Part shown: positions 32,544 to 44,515 of the stretch, one piece after another
How positions within the stretch are numbered: the first letter of the stretch is position 1
How the letters are laid out: each line of letters begins with the position of its first letter
Assembly (NCBI GenBank): GCA_028274465.1
Contig: CM051455.1
Span: forward strand, 93,752,365 to 93,816,364
DNA from: Plantago ovata
Taxonomy: Eukaryota > Streptophyta > Magnoliopsida > Lamiales > Plantaginaceae
DNA length: 64,000 bases
Direction: 5' to 3'
Made by a program: the position numbers and the translations under genes
Notes under the pieces: generated by a model
Seen by the model: the letters and a program-made list of their open reading frames with translations, nothing else
Databases searched by the model: none
Told to the model about the DNA's origin: nothing

Positions 32544-32950
32544 CACTACAAGAAAAACCGAATTTAGTGACGGACACCATCCGTCGCTATCAGTTACCGA
32601 TCCGTCGCTAACAGGCATTAGCGACGCAGACTCCGTCGCTAAATAGAACGTCGCGAAAAGTGGCGTCGTTAATGAAATAAGCGATGGATAATATAATCCG
32701 TCGCTGTTTTCAGTGACGGATTAAACGATCCGTCGCAAACTTCATCGTTGACCAAAGTTGGGATGGAATACTTATCCGTCTCCATATATAGCGACTGATA
32801 AACTTATGTTAGACGGAGTGACAGGTGTCTATATGTGGTTCAAGCTCTTAGCGACGGATAATTTCATCCGTCTCTATATATAGAGACGGATAACATAATC
32901 TGTCGCTATATATAGATACGGATAACATCATCCGTTGCTAAATCTGGAGG
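32544..32950 (-). repeat. CACTA subterminal repeats
   Basis: About fifteen copies, in both orientations, of ATCCGTCGCTA / TAGCGACGGAT and variants. They include paired inverted copies with short spacers (32640-32720 and 32850-32940). Such arrays bind the transposase in CACTA elements. The rest to 33424 is AT-rich with nothing to name. Confidence 0.85.
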
Positions 32951-33424
32951 GTAAAATTTTTTTTTCCCTATTTTGACAGCCAATTTATAATACCAAAACC
33001 TGTACATACAGTATATACATCAATTGTCCATAATCCTCATTGAAACGAGTCATAAAGTAAACTCAAAATGGTGAAAAATCATTAATATAAATAGACAAAT
33101 GTTGGAAGTTCATTGCACACGAATGTATATAAGGTGTTGAAGATTCTAAACTAGTTACAATGCATGCAATTTCTAACTCTAATAATCCAACATTGCAAAG
33201 TAACAAGTCCAAGTCCAAAGGATCCCAATCTACACGAACATGCCTGTAAAAACAAAATGAAAAGGAGAAAGTTAAAAGATGAATCAACGTACAACTCACA
33301 TAGCCCTAAATTCACAAACACATGGTGACTAACATATCACCCAAACACATACAGTGGCTAACATACCACTCACACCAATGAACCAGTTTGTAAACGTACC
33401 ATGATAGCAATAAGGCATTGTGAA

Positions 33425-35253
33425 TCACACAGCTGGCATGGGAGGCTGAAGTGGACCAAGGAGGGGATCTGCAAAGACAAAGAAACCATACAAAATGAAA
33501 GATGTAAGTTCATATGTACACATCAATTGCAACTTATTCAGTAATTAATAAAACTTTCGTACTTAGTGCATAAACAAATAAACCACACAGACAATACATG
33601 TAAGTATAGTTTGTACCCTCTTCATCGCATGTGGCTAAGTCCACAAATGTGCCATCGTGAATATGTATGACTTCACCCATGACATGAACGGGGTTCCTAT
33701 CAAGTGCACCCAAGTCCACACTCGCTTCTTGGCAGGAGTTAGTCGTTGAGTCATCATCCTCAATGTACTCCACCTTGGAGCGTGCACGTATATGGATAGC
33801 AGCCACCCAGTCATTTTGGGACCGTTTCAAGGTGGGATATGGAAGATACATCACCTGGCGTGCTTGAGTAGCCAATATAAAAGGTTCATACTTCCTATAC
33901 TTCCTCTTCAAGTTAATATCAACCGATTCACTCTGCTCATTCATCCTTGTACCTTATGGAGTAGGATCATACCAATTAACTTCGAAGAGGAAGACCCTTT
34001 TCTTAGGCGTTCCGGGGTATTCAAGTCTGATGACTCGTTTCAACTTCCCGTAGAAATCAAACATGTCAGGTGATCCTGTATCTGCTGCATTGAAAGAAAC
34101 CCCTGAGTTGGTGGTTGCCATGGCTGAGTTAGAATGACCAACCGTGTGGAATCTCAAGCCATTGACTATGTAACCTTCATATGTGTGTGCCAATCTATAT
34201 GGCCCATCGGCAAGGGCATGGAGATATGGATCATTAACCCTGTTCTCTTCATTTCTGACATAGGCCTTGAACCAATCTGCAAATTCAGCTTCCAACCTCA
34301 TGGTACGGTCATACTCAATGGTGTCATCTGCCATGAGTGGATCCTCTCGCAGACAGCGCTCTTTGAAAGCACTGTGGATAATTAAATAATGATCAGAAGG
34401 TATCATTTAGTGGGTGTCCAATGGAGATAGTATTTACAAAGTGAAAGGAGAAAGGTACTTACGTATTGAATATTATGTCGAATGGCCTGACCTCTTTACA
34501 GTTCTGGAGGACATAGTGATGAGCTGTCTTAAGCTCTTTATCACTCAACCATTCACTCTTTTCCTCACCCAAAGGGCTCCCTGACACCCTAAAGATGGAA
34601 GGAGCAACATCATGATCCTCTTGCACCACAAAGGTGTTTGCATTCCGAGCAGGCTTATTAGCCTTTGTCTGGATGTCGTCCTGGAAGTAGTAGGAGCAGA
34701 AGGTTGCAGTTTCCTCTCGCAAGTAAGCATTTGCAATCAATCCCTCAGGCTGCGCTTTTTTCTTCACAAATCTCTTCAGCTTACCCAAGTACCTGTGACA
34801 CATGTAATTGTTAGACTTGCGTGCATATCTATATAAGGTATCAAATACGTGTACTTAAATCTTGTACATTACTGACCTGTCAAATGGATACATCCATCGA
34901 TACTGTACTGGGTCAGTAAGCCTCGCCTCGAATGGGAGATGAATAGGTAAGTGCTCCATAGAATCAAACCAGCTAGGTGGTAAGAAACGCTCAAGCTTGT
35001 ACAGAATCACGGGTATGTCCTTCTCAAGACGAAACAACACATCCTCGTGCACGGACCTTGTGCTTATATTCTTGAAGAATAAGCTCAAGTCAGTGAAAGC
35101 GCTCCGAACAGCTGGCTTAGGTAACAACTCTCGGACTGCAACCGGGAGTAGTCTCTCCATGAACACATGGCAGTCATGGCTTTTCATCCCATACATCTTC
35201 GTCTTGTTGGTATCCACACGAGTACCCAACTTAGATGCATAGCCATCGGGGAG
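33425..35253 (-). pseudogene. CACTA transposase, C-terminal exons
   Basis: Four exons can be placed by splice sites and phase: 34877-35253, 34463-34792, 33617-34371 and 33425-33468; the introns (84, 91 and 148 bases) start GT and end AG, and all phases agree. Exons 1-2 carry a DUF4218-like domain (KSHDCHVFMERLLPVAVRELL, QYRWMYPFDR, YLGKLKRFVKKKAQPEG). Exon 3 carries a DUF4216-like domain (DFYGKLKRVIRLEY, FLFEVNWYDPT). A TAA at 33954-33956 breaks exon 3 just after NWYDPTP. The catalytic half is missing. Confidence 0.85.
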
Positions 35254-36439
35254 TGATGAATGTTGGGTTGTCGGGTTCCAATTAATCAAATAAATTTGTA
35301 TTTAGCCAAATGCAATTCACAACTACAACGAAAACTGTAGTGTAGCGGTAGAATAACCTCGAGTGTCGATCTCTAAGGACTATAACTAACTTTATCTAAT
35401 CTAACTTAAGAATATAAAACAATAGACGCCTTAGCAAAGGTTTTTCTTAACAGATAATGGAGATTGGTGATAGTATGGTCATTCAAAGCATAGCAGGTTA
35501 ATAATCATGCATAAATTCCTCAGTCTTGCTTGGAGATCTTTGATCAATGAATTGTCCAATTGTGTTCCGTAATTATTCAACACTACGAAGATAGAGGTTT
35601 TAGATAGATCAAAGAAATAAAGCAATAACTCAGAGTATAATGCGCGATATAACCATTAGCATAATTATTAACCCTTCGCTAAGAAATCACATACTATCAC
35701 CAACGAGAAGTTTAGCTACTCATAAATGTCATGCAATGAACAAAAATCATACCACGAATGAATGAAAACATGATGAAAGATATATAAATATAAATAGAAA
35801 AACTGTAAGATACAATGTTACCGAAGGTTGTCAATCTTCGAAGAATCGCGATCTTACAAGCTCCAAATTGCTAAGAAAAAGTATATCCTAAGATAAGAAC
35901 CACCAGAACAGGCTCTGGGAAATTCCTACCTAAAACTACAGAGAAAGGTGAGAGAAACGGTCTGGAAAAGTATGAAAAACGGAGAAAACTGAGCTCATAT
36001 ATATAGGTGTTCGAATTGTGTGGGGCGAAGGGCCCCACACACCGGGCGATTCGCCTGGTGTGGGGCGAATGGCGACTTGCCCGGGAGTGTTTGTCGGCCT
36101 TTTACGCGTTTTCGACGCGTTTTTGGATTTCTTCCAATTTTCGGACTCGGTTTCTGCCTTCTAGTGACCTTTTAGCCTTCAGACTGGACCCCTAGACTTC
36201 AAATCCTATCTGAAATCTTTCAGATACTCCAATTAGGCTTCTGGAACACCAATTCCTTGTCTACTTCAATATAATTGCCCGGAAAACCTCGTTTTTCAAC
36301 CAAAACCTGTCAAATAAAAACTAAAGGGAAACGTGACACTATTCTATTAAAATGCACTAAAATATAGCTAAATTAACATAGAGGATAGCTAAAATAGGTG
36401 AAAAAGACTCAAATGAAAGTGTAAAATACACAATCATCA
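35254..36439 (-). repeat. 3' LTR of G2, subfamily C
   Basis: It is 1186 bp; minus strand TGATGATTG to CATTCATCA. It resembles 24860-26122 more than the family A LTRs, for example in the end ACCCGACAA. A TATA box lies at about 35997-36004. Upstream of it stand GGGGCGA-type palindromes (36020-36075) of a variant sequence. Confidence 0.9.
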
Positions 36440-36995
36440 AACTCCCCAAACCGAACCTTTGCTTGTCCTCAAGCAACTAAGCTAGACTCTAATGCAAAAA
36501 ACAATGCAACACAAAAAATGGAGTCTCATGCCAAATGAAATGAACTAATCTATCGAATCTATCAAAAAACATATGAACATAAGCCATACAAATTATAGCA
36601 TGAATATAGGTTGAAGAATGCCTCGATTGACTCATACACATCAATATAAGCACTTATGTCAAGACAAGATAGTCTCTCGTAACATTCTCTACCTGGACCT
36701 AGTCAGTGACGACGTAATGTAACATGTTAGAATACGAATGGTTGTCCCGTGCCTATGAAACTGAGGACTTACTGCTGTTCACCATGTTAAGACTTTTCCT
36801 CAAAGAGGTCGAACCAGTACTGGCTCTCATCAAACGAAGGAGGGTTCCCCAAAAAGATAACACTCCCCTATTCTACCCATCTCTCAAGCAAAGTCTTAAG
36901 CTATTCACCACTTTCTGAATGGCAGGACGAGGGTGGTCTAGAACAGATGACACTCAAAAACAAAAGAAAAGATAGAAAATTACAACACGATTACG
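36440..36995 (-). other. G2 polypurine tract and 3' noncoding region, first part
   Basis: The minus-strand GTTTGGGGAGTT next to the LTR is the polypurine tract. What follows matches 1-345 of G1. There is no gene. It is interrupted after AACAT (36996-37000) by element A3. Confidence 0.8.
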
Positions 36996-37000
36996 AACAT

Positions 37001-38253
37001 TGATGAATGTGTATGTTACACTTTCATTCGAGTCTTTTTCACCTAATTTAGCTATCCTCTATGATAATTTAGCTATATTTGTAAATTTTATTAGAATAGT
37101 GTCACGTTTCCCTTTAGATTTTATTTTACAGGTTTTGGTTGAAATTCGGAGATTTACGGGCAATTATATTGAAGTCTACAAGGAATTGGTGTTCCAGAAG
37201 CCTATTTGGAGTATCTGAAGGTTTCCGGATAGGATTTGGAGTTTAGGGGTCGAATCTGGAGGTTAGAAGGCCATTAGAAGTATGAAACCGAATCCGAAAA
37301 GGTGAAGAAATCCAAATCCGCGTCGAAAACGCGGAAATTCCGCGTTTATACTGTGGGGCGAACCGCCCCAGAAGAAATTCGGGCCTATATATAGTTGCGA
37401 GTTTTCTCTCCGAAAATCAGATCTTTCCAAGCCTACTTTCTCACCTCTCTCTATAGTTTTAGGTAGGAACTTCCCAGGGCCTGTCCTGGGAGTTCCATAG
37501 CTTAGGGGATACTTTTTCATAGCAGATTGGAGCGCGTAGGATCGCAATCATCCGGAGATTGACAACCTTCGGTAACTTTGTATCTTACAGTTTTTATCTA
37601 CTTATTTTATTCTTCTTGCAATATGTTTTCTTCTATGATTGCTATTGATTGCATGCCTATTATGAGTAGCTAAACTTATCGTTGGTGGTAGTATGTGAAT
37701 TCTTAGCGAGGGAAGATAATCATGCTAATGGCTATATCGCGCATTGTACTCCGTGTCATTGCTTAATTTCGTTGATCAGTTGCAACCAAAATTCTCGTAT
37801 GTTGTATTGATTATTATGCACACATGGACACTTGTCAACCAATCAGACCAATTATCTTCGTAGTGTTGAATAATTACGGAACACGTTAGGACGTTAGTTG
37901 TTGATGAGTCAGACCCATATTATCTTCGTAGTGCTTAATACTTGCAACAGGACACAAGATTGATTCAAAGATCTCTATGCAAGACCGAGGAATTTATGCA
38001 TGATTATCGACCCATTATGTTAAGAAGGACCATACTATCACCAATCTCCATTATCTGCTTGAAAACCCCCTATTGCTTTCTATTGGCTGTTTTATATTCT
38101 TAATTAGATTTGATAAAGCTAGTATAGTCCTGAGAGAACGACACTCGAGTCATTCTACTACTACACTACGGTTTTCGTTGTAGTTGTGGATTGCCTTTGG
38201 CTAATAAACAAATTTATTTGCTGAATTAGAATCTGACAAATTCCGGTTCATCA
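37001..38253 (+). repeat. LTR a of A3
   Basis: It is 1253 bp. The TATA box TATATATAG is at 37386-37394, preceded by GGGGCGAACCGCCCC. ATCTTCGTAGTG occurs twice around 37854-37935. Confidence 0.92.
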
Positions 38254-38256
38254 AAT

Positions 38257-38274
38257 TGGCGTCGTTGCCGAGGA
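38257..38274 (+). promoter_or_regulatory. Primer binding site of A3 unit 1, mutated
   Basis: TGGCGTCGTTGCCGAGGA has two mismatches to tRNA-Asp, both C-to-T or G-to-A. The site at 47307-47324 is perfect. Confidence 0.8.
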
Positions 38275-38416
38275 ATATACTCCTTTTTTCTATTTAATTT
38301 GTTTATATTTACAGCTTTAGATTCCTAATTCTTTTAGTTTTAGTTTTCCTTTTTAATCTCTCTCTGCTTTCCTAGTTTATTTCTAATCACCTTTCCTAGT
38401 CTGTTTCAGATTGTGT

Positions 38417-38851
38417 ATGCCGAGTACACGTTCTGCAAGAACACCGCTTGCTGATTCAATTGCTGAGATCGATAGAGTCTACCACCAAAGAAGGCGACTC
38501 CTTTTCAAGGAAATCGACGGAATGGCAGAAGCTAGACCACTGAAGGCATGGGTTCAACCCACCAAGGATCGTATGAGGGGACCGACGATTGTTCTTTCGC
38601 CTGCAATTCGAGATCTGGAGATCAAGAACCACGCATTTCAACAACTTCCGAGGTTCTATGGCTAATCAAGGGAAGATGTGATGGGGTATTTGAACGATAT
38701 CGATGATTTCGTCAACCAACTCCCACGACCCGGAGCTGACATAACAACGTATGAGTTGAGGATAAAGGTTTTGCTATGGGACTTGGCGACAGAGCCAAGT
38801 CATGGCTGAGTTCTCTACCAGCCGGCTCGCTGGACACTTGGGAAAAGGTTT
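38417..38851 (+). pseudogene. gag: gag fragment of A3 unit 1
   Basis: It starts MPSTRSARTPLAD and covers about the first 145 codons of gag, with a TAA in place of the Leu codon in FYGLS (38663-38665) and a one-base loss near 38770. At 38851 it stops in the codons for EKVF and jumps to the intron-like sequence upstream of ORF2, at a shared TTTT. The rest of gag and the protease are missing here. Confidence 0.85.
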
Positions 38852-38943
38852 TGAGAATTTTACTCGTTTGTTCGCTCATTTATTTACATATGCATAGGTC
38901 CGTTTTGCATCGTACAAGATACTAATTGCTGATTGTAGGAATC

Positions 38944-39964
38944 ATGGCACCAAGGACAAGGAGAGTCGGCTCTAGCAAAAAGGGGAAGGGAGTGGCATCA
39001 AGCTCCCAACCGTCTCACGATTTGTACGAGTTGTCTGCCGCTGCGATAGAGGTGCGACAACGACTAGAGGAGGAGATGGCCGACGGAGGAAGGTCTATCA
39101 TTCCCGATAGGAGGATTGACATTCCTGTGTCAGCAGCAAATAGAGCGGGGTATAGGATGCTGTCAAGTTTGGGGTCACAAAGGAATTGGGCATGGTACAG
39201 TTCAGACAGGTTCAAAGGCTACGACGAAAGCCTCTCAGAGATTTCTACACTGGGTACACGGATCTCGACGAGAAAAATGGGGTATTAGTCCGAGGCCTGA
39301 TTATACCATGGAACCCAGAGTACATATCTTCCTTCATCCATTTTGGGAACTTGGAATTCATAGAGAGCGCCCACGCTTACTTGTATTCGAGGACCGCTAG
39401 GGGGATAGGGAGAGACATTACCGATGTGATCTGCAACAGGGAGTACAGATATCCTGGAGTTGGGGCAGCACCTGGTCGGATCAGTTATAGCGACCTTAGC
39501 ATCGAAGCTAAGGTGATGATGAAATTTTGCATCTCCGACTTGATCCCGAGGAAGAATGACACATGGATTCAGCCTTACTACGCCGAGCTCCTCTACTGCC
39601 TCATAGACGGACATCAGGTCGACATAGGGCACATTATGTATGAGGAGTACGAGCGCCACTGGGAAAAGAAGAGGAAGCCTTTCATCTTCCCGAGCTTCAT
39701 CACAGCATACTGCAAGTATCATGGGGTCGACGATATTGAGGAGGGTGATTGCGAGGTCGCTGCCCTTTCACCCTCGACCATTGAGGTACATCTGAACAGG
39801 TATCAGTTGAGGAACCCCACAGCAGCCGCTGATGATGTAGGAGGGCAATTCCAGCCGAATGATTCCGATCATGAGGATGCTATGGAGGTCGATGTTGGCG
39901 AAGCCCCGATTCCAGATATTCCGTTTGTCCATCATGCACCGCATGCACCAGCTGGAGCACCACA
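38944..39964 (+). pseudogene. ORF2 fragment of A3 unit 1
   Basis: The start is MAPRTRRVGSSKKGK. A one-base loss near 39232 shifts the frame (open again from about 39240). The core (SFIHFGNLEFIES, MKFCISDLIPRKNDTWIQPYY, SFITAYCKYHGVDDIEEGD) is there. At 39964, after APHAPAGAPH, the sequence jumps to the start of a second gag. It lacks the C-terminal coiled coil. Confidence 0.82.
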
Positions 39965-39970
39965 TTGTGT

Positions 39971-42069
39971 ATGCCGAGTACACGTTCTGCAGGAACACCG
40001 CTTGCTGATTCAATTGCTGAGATCGATAGAGTCTACCACAAAAAAGGCCACTCCTTTTCAAGGAAATCGACGGAATGGCAGAAGCTAGACCACTGAAGGC
40101 ATGGGTTCAACCCACCAAGGATCGTATGAGGGGACCGGCGATTGTTCTTTCGCCTACAACCCGAGATCTGGAGATCAAGAACCACGTATTCCAACAACTT
40201 TCGAGGTTCTATGGCTTATCAAGGGAAGATGTGATGGGGTATTTGAACGATATCGATGATTTCGTCAACCAACTCCCACGACCCGGAGCTGACATAACAA
40301 CGGATGAGTTGAGGATGAAGGTTTTTGCTATGGGACTTGGCGACAGAGCCAAGTCATGGCTGAGTTCTCTACCAGCCGACTCGCTGGACACTTGGGAAAA
40401 GGTTTTTTCAGCTTTCATGGAGAAATATTTCCCACACACTCTGACTACCGCGCTTAAGGCGCAAATCACTGGATTCAAGCAGGACTATGATGAGACCATC
40501 TACACCGCATTCGAGAGGTTCCAAGATCTCACGAACAAGTGCCCTCACCATGGTTTTGAACTTTCCGACTTAGTCCAACACTTCTACAATGGACTAACCT
40601 TCGAGAACCAACAAGTGGTGGATTTCCAATGCCGAGGCAATATTTGGGAGGAAACCGCAGAAGTCGGCTGGGAAGTTTTCGAAAGGCTTGCTAAAGGTTC
40701 GCAGTTCAAGGACCCAAGAGCAATGGTTAGGAGACGTGGACCTGAAGCTCCACCGACTCAAGAAGCCCCTATGTACAGGGGGAATGGGGATCAATTCGAG
40801 TGCTTTACCAACGAATTGAAGCAAGTCCTCAAGAGCGCCACCGGAACAACTGTTTCGAACGAAGTATGCCGAATATGCAAGAACTATGGGCATGGGGCTC
40901 ATATGTGTAGATCGGAGCTGGCATACGATGATGGCAACTGGGCTCGAGGAGGCGAAGAAGAAGCCTTTGCTACGGAGTTTGGCACTCAAGAAGTTAGCTA
41001 CGGACAAGACGGTAGGAATCCTCGAGGTGGATTTTGGAGAAGAGGATACCGTAACAATCAAGGATATGCACCGGCTAACCAAACTTATCGACCTAACCAA
41101 GACCGTAGTAGGCTTAACTATGGTAATGATCACTGCGAAAACCCCACTCCGAAAGAGCCACCGAAGTCGAAGTCGGCTCTACTGATGGAGAACTTGCAGA
41201 AGATGGTTGATCACACACAAGGTTTTCTCAAACGCTATGAGGAAGATTCAAAGAAGACTAGGGCAAGGCTTGATAAGTTGGAATAAAGCACTAGGCTTGC
41301 CCATCAAAAGATGCAAGAGTTGATCGACCGAGGGGCAAGTAGGGAACAAGGCAAACTGCCTAGCAACACTGAGAAGTCATTGTCCATTAACTTAGTAGGT
41401 GATCTACCTGTTAAAATCACCATCAAGAAGGTTCCTAAGTGCGATAGTTGCAAGAGGGAACTGCCCCCTCAGACCGAAGAAGAAGAAAAGGACCTTGGTA
41501 CTAACAAGAGTGAAGAGGAGCAAGAGGATCCCGAGCCACTCCCTCAAAGTTTCGATATTAAGGTCGGGATTGGGGAGCTTGAAGATGTTCGAGCAACACT
41601 AGATACTGGATCCTACTCAAATGTGCTCCCTTTGAACATTTTCGAGAAGAGTAACCTTGGAGAACTAACTGTGCATAAGGCTATTGTGCAAGTGGCAGAT
41701 GGATCCCTTGTGAAGCCCGAAGGCGTTGTGAAGAATGTATTAGTAAAAATTGGTGAAGCCTCTGTCCACACCGATTTTGTAATTATGCCAGCATCAGCAC
41801 CAGGGACGGGGGATGTCATACTCTTAGGACGAACATTCTTGACTAAAATACGCTCAGTGATGGACATCTACCAAAAGACTTGCACTATCGAAGTGGATGG
41901 CAAGCAACATGTGTTGCAAGCCATATCTGACCCACCTGATCCACCCGATACTTCTAACACTATTGATTACGGTGGTCTTAAAGTTTATGTTCACTCTTAT
42001 TCACAGGATCAAAGCACGGGAAGGAGAATCATGAAGGGGAAATCTAGTACCCTCAGAAGGAGAAGATAG
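39971..42069 (+). pseudogene. gag-pro: gag-protease of A3 unit 1, second gag start
   Basis: It covers all of the polyprotein. A base is lost near 40043, within the codons for VYHQRR, and an in-frame TAA stands at 41284-41286 within the coiled coil (LDKLE). The gag domain, the zinc knuckle CRICKNYGHGAHMC and the protease (DTGSYSNVLPLNIF, ILLGRTFL) are otherwise intact. The protein ends KGKSSTLRRRR. Confidence 0.88.
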
Positions 42070-42112
42070 GCGAAGACAGGGGTCGAGTCAGAGACCTTAA
42101 ACAATGGCGCTA

Positions 42113-42130
42113 TCCGGGATGCAACCCGGG
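42113..42130 (+). ncRNA. Conserved hairpin after gag-protease (A3 unit 1)
   Basis: TCCGGG, loop ATGCAA, CCCGGG. The loop has one change and the outer pair is a T-G wobble in this decayed copy. Confidence 0.55.
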
Positions 42131-42354
42131 GTTTATATCGCTTTCTTTACCGCTTTATTGCATGCATTCTTACTTGAACAATTTGCTTTTCATATGTGAA
42201 TTTGTTCGGTTCTGTGTCGTTTGTGCTTATGTTGTGTTCGAGTGCGACTTTTCGAGTGATTTTTTGAGGAAAATGATTTTTCGGGGACTAAATTTTTTTT
42301 CGGGGACTTAAAATCGCATTTTTATTTTTCAAAAAATGTTCGTCTCCTACCTAA

Positions 42355-42455
42355 AAGTGGGGGGCGAATCGCCCCACGACAAGAGCGCGCGCGCGCGCTC
42401 TGGGCGTGCGGGGCGGTCCGCCCCAGGTGTGGGGCGAACCGCCCCACACCTCCAA
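42355..42455 (+). repeat. Palindrome array upstream of ORF2 (A3 unit 1)
   Basis: GGGGCGAATCGCCCC, GAGCGCGCGCGCGCGCTC, GGGGCGGTCCGCCCC and GGGGCGAACCGCCCC. It has one palindrome fewer than A1, so unit number varies between copies. Confidence 0.85.
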
Positions 42456-43210
42456 AGACTAAAAATCGGGGGTTTCTCCCCCAAACCCCCATTTTCATCC
42501 TTCAAACTCCAAAATTTCCTCCATATTCAAAATATCTTCAAATGTTCATAACTTCTTCATCTCTCCATCATTTTGTGTGTTCTTTAGCTTCATTCGAAGC
42601 CCGTTACTTGCTCTATCTTTCTATCCGAATAAATTTCTTCCTAGATCATTCAATTTCCGGATTTGAGGTATTATCACATGAACCCTAATTTTTACAATTT
42701 GGGGATTTTTTGATTTATGCTTCAATTAGAGTTGTATGATGTATGGGTTGATGATTTATGTGTTTAGATTCATTTTTCATAGTCAATTACATGTTCAATT
42801 AGGCTTGGTTTGATGATTTGAGATTTTGCTAATTGGATGATATAAGTCTTGTTAGGAAATTATCTCTATTGCTTTCATTCCTTGTTTAAACATGTGTTTA
42901 TTGATATGAAATTGATGAATGTATTGGTAGAATGCATGATGGTTGAAATTGAGGATTTATGCTAGAAATTGATTTTTATGATATGGATTGAACCTTGTGA
43001 TTCAAGGCATTTGTTGTTAGCAAGAGCATAATGTGATGTGTTATTGTAGTAGGTACATTGATATGTTACGTAATGAATTAGCTAGACTAGGCTTTGGGAT
43101 TTTGAGGAGTTGGATTTTTGAGAATTTTACTCGTTTGTTCGCTCGTTTATTTACATATGCATAGGTCCGTTTTGCATCGTACAAGATACTAATTGCTGAT
43201 TGTAGGAATC
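42456..43210 (+). other. Leader and likely intron before ORF2 (A3 unit 1)
   Basis: Nothing coding. Same layout as 10706-11454: a C/T-rich leader, GAG|GTATTATC at about 42669, and TACTAAT with TTGTAG|G just before the ATG. Confidence 0.5.
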
Positions 43211-44515
43211 ATGGCACCAAGGACAAGGAGAGCCGGCTCTAGCAAAAAGGGGAAGGGAGTGGCATCAAGCTCCCAACCGTCTCACGATTTGTACGAGTTG
43301 TCTGCCGCTGCGATAGAGGTGCGACAACGACTAGAGGAGGAGATGGCCGACGGAGGAAGGTCTATCGTTCCCGACAGGAGGATTGACATTCCTATGTCTG
43401 CTGCAAATAGAGCGGGGTATAGGACGCTGTCAAGTTTGGGGTCACAAAGGAATTGGGCATGGTACAGTTCGGACAGGTTCAAAGGCTACGACGAAAGCCT
43501 CCTCAGAGATTTCTACACTGGGTACACGGATCTCGACGAGAAAAATGGGGTATTAGTCCGAGGCCTGATTATACCATGGAACCCAGAGTACATATCTTCC
43601 TTCATCCATTTCGGGAACTTGGAATTCACAGAGAGCGCCCACGCTTACTTGTATTCGAGGACCGCTAGGGGGATAGGGAGAGACATTACCGATGTGATCT
43701 GCAACAGGGAGTACAGATATCCTGGAGTTGGGGCAGCACCTGGTCGGATCAGTTATAGCGACCTTAGCATCGAAGCTAAGGTGATGATGAAATTTTGCAT
43801 CTCCGACTTGAACCCAAGGAAGAATGACACATGAATTAAGCGTTACTACGCCGAGCTTCTCTACTGCCTCATAGACGGACATCAGGTCGACATAGGGCAC
43901 ATTATGTATGAGGAGTACGAGCGCCACTGGGAAAAGAAGAGGAAGCCTTTCATCTTCCCGAGCTTCATCACAACATACTGCAAGTATCATGGGGTCGACG
44001 ATATTGAGGAGGGTGATTGCGAGGTCGCTGCCCTTTCACCCTCGACCATTGAGGTACAGCTCAACAGGTATTAGTTGAGGAACCCCACAGCAGCCGCTGC
44101 TGATGTAGGACGGAAATTTCAGCCGAATGATTCCGATCATGAGGATGCTATGGAGGCCGATGTTGGCGAAGCCCCGATTCCAGATATTCCGTTTGTCCAT
44201 CATGCACCGCATGCACCAGCTGGAGCACCACAGGGATCTGGAGGATTTGACTTCTCCGAATTCCGTACCTACCTCGACAGCCGTTTCGACAGGATTGATG
44301 CCAACAACGCGGCCATGCGACAGGACATCGACAGGCACATTGTCCAGCACAGCAGCGATTGGGAGATATTCAAGGAGCACCGCCGAGAGGATAGGCAACA
44401 CATGTGGGAGCAGCAACAGCTGATCTAGCAACAGCAGGAAGCTCTACGACAGTCCAATGAGCTCATGAATGACATGTGGAGTGACTTTTATGGGGACTAC
44501 CATCCCGATGACTAG
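43211..44515 (+). pseudogene. ORF2 of A3 unit 1, three nonsense changes
   Basis: It reads in one frame over its full length, MAPRTRRAGSSKK to FYGDYHPDD, apart from three stops. TGG became TGA at about 43832, in KNDTWIQ. CAG became TAG at about 44072, in NRYQLRN. CAG became TAG at about 44427, in QQLIQQQ. All are C-to-T or G-to-A changes. The N-terminal Ser/Lys region, the conserved core and the C-terminal coiled coil are all present, making this the best guide to the full ORF2 length of about 434 residues. Confidence 0.85.

Larger units (their letters stand above)
32544..35253 (-). mobile_element. CACTA (En/Spm) transposon, 3' half
   Basis: The end is CACTACAAGAAAAA at 32544-32557, preceded by TAA (32541-32543), a candidate 3-bp duplication. 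The transposase exons read on the minus strand towards this end. The 5' half is missing, because G2 inserted at 35254; the rest is not in the window. Confidence 0.9.
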
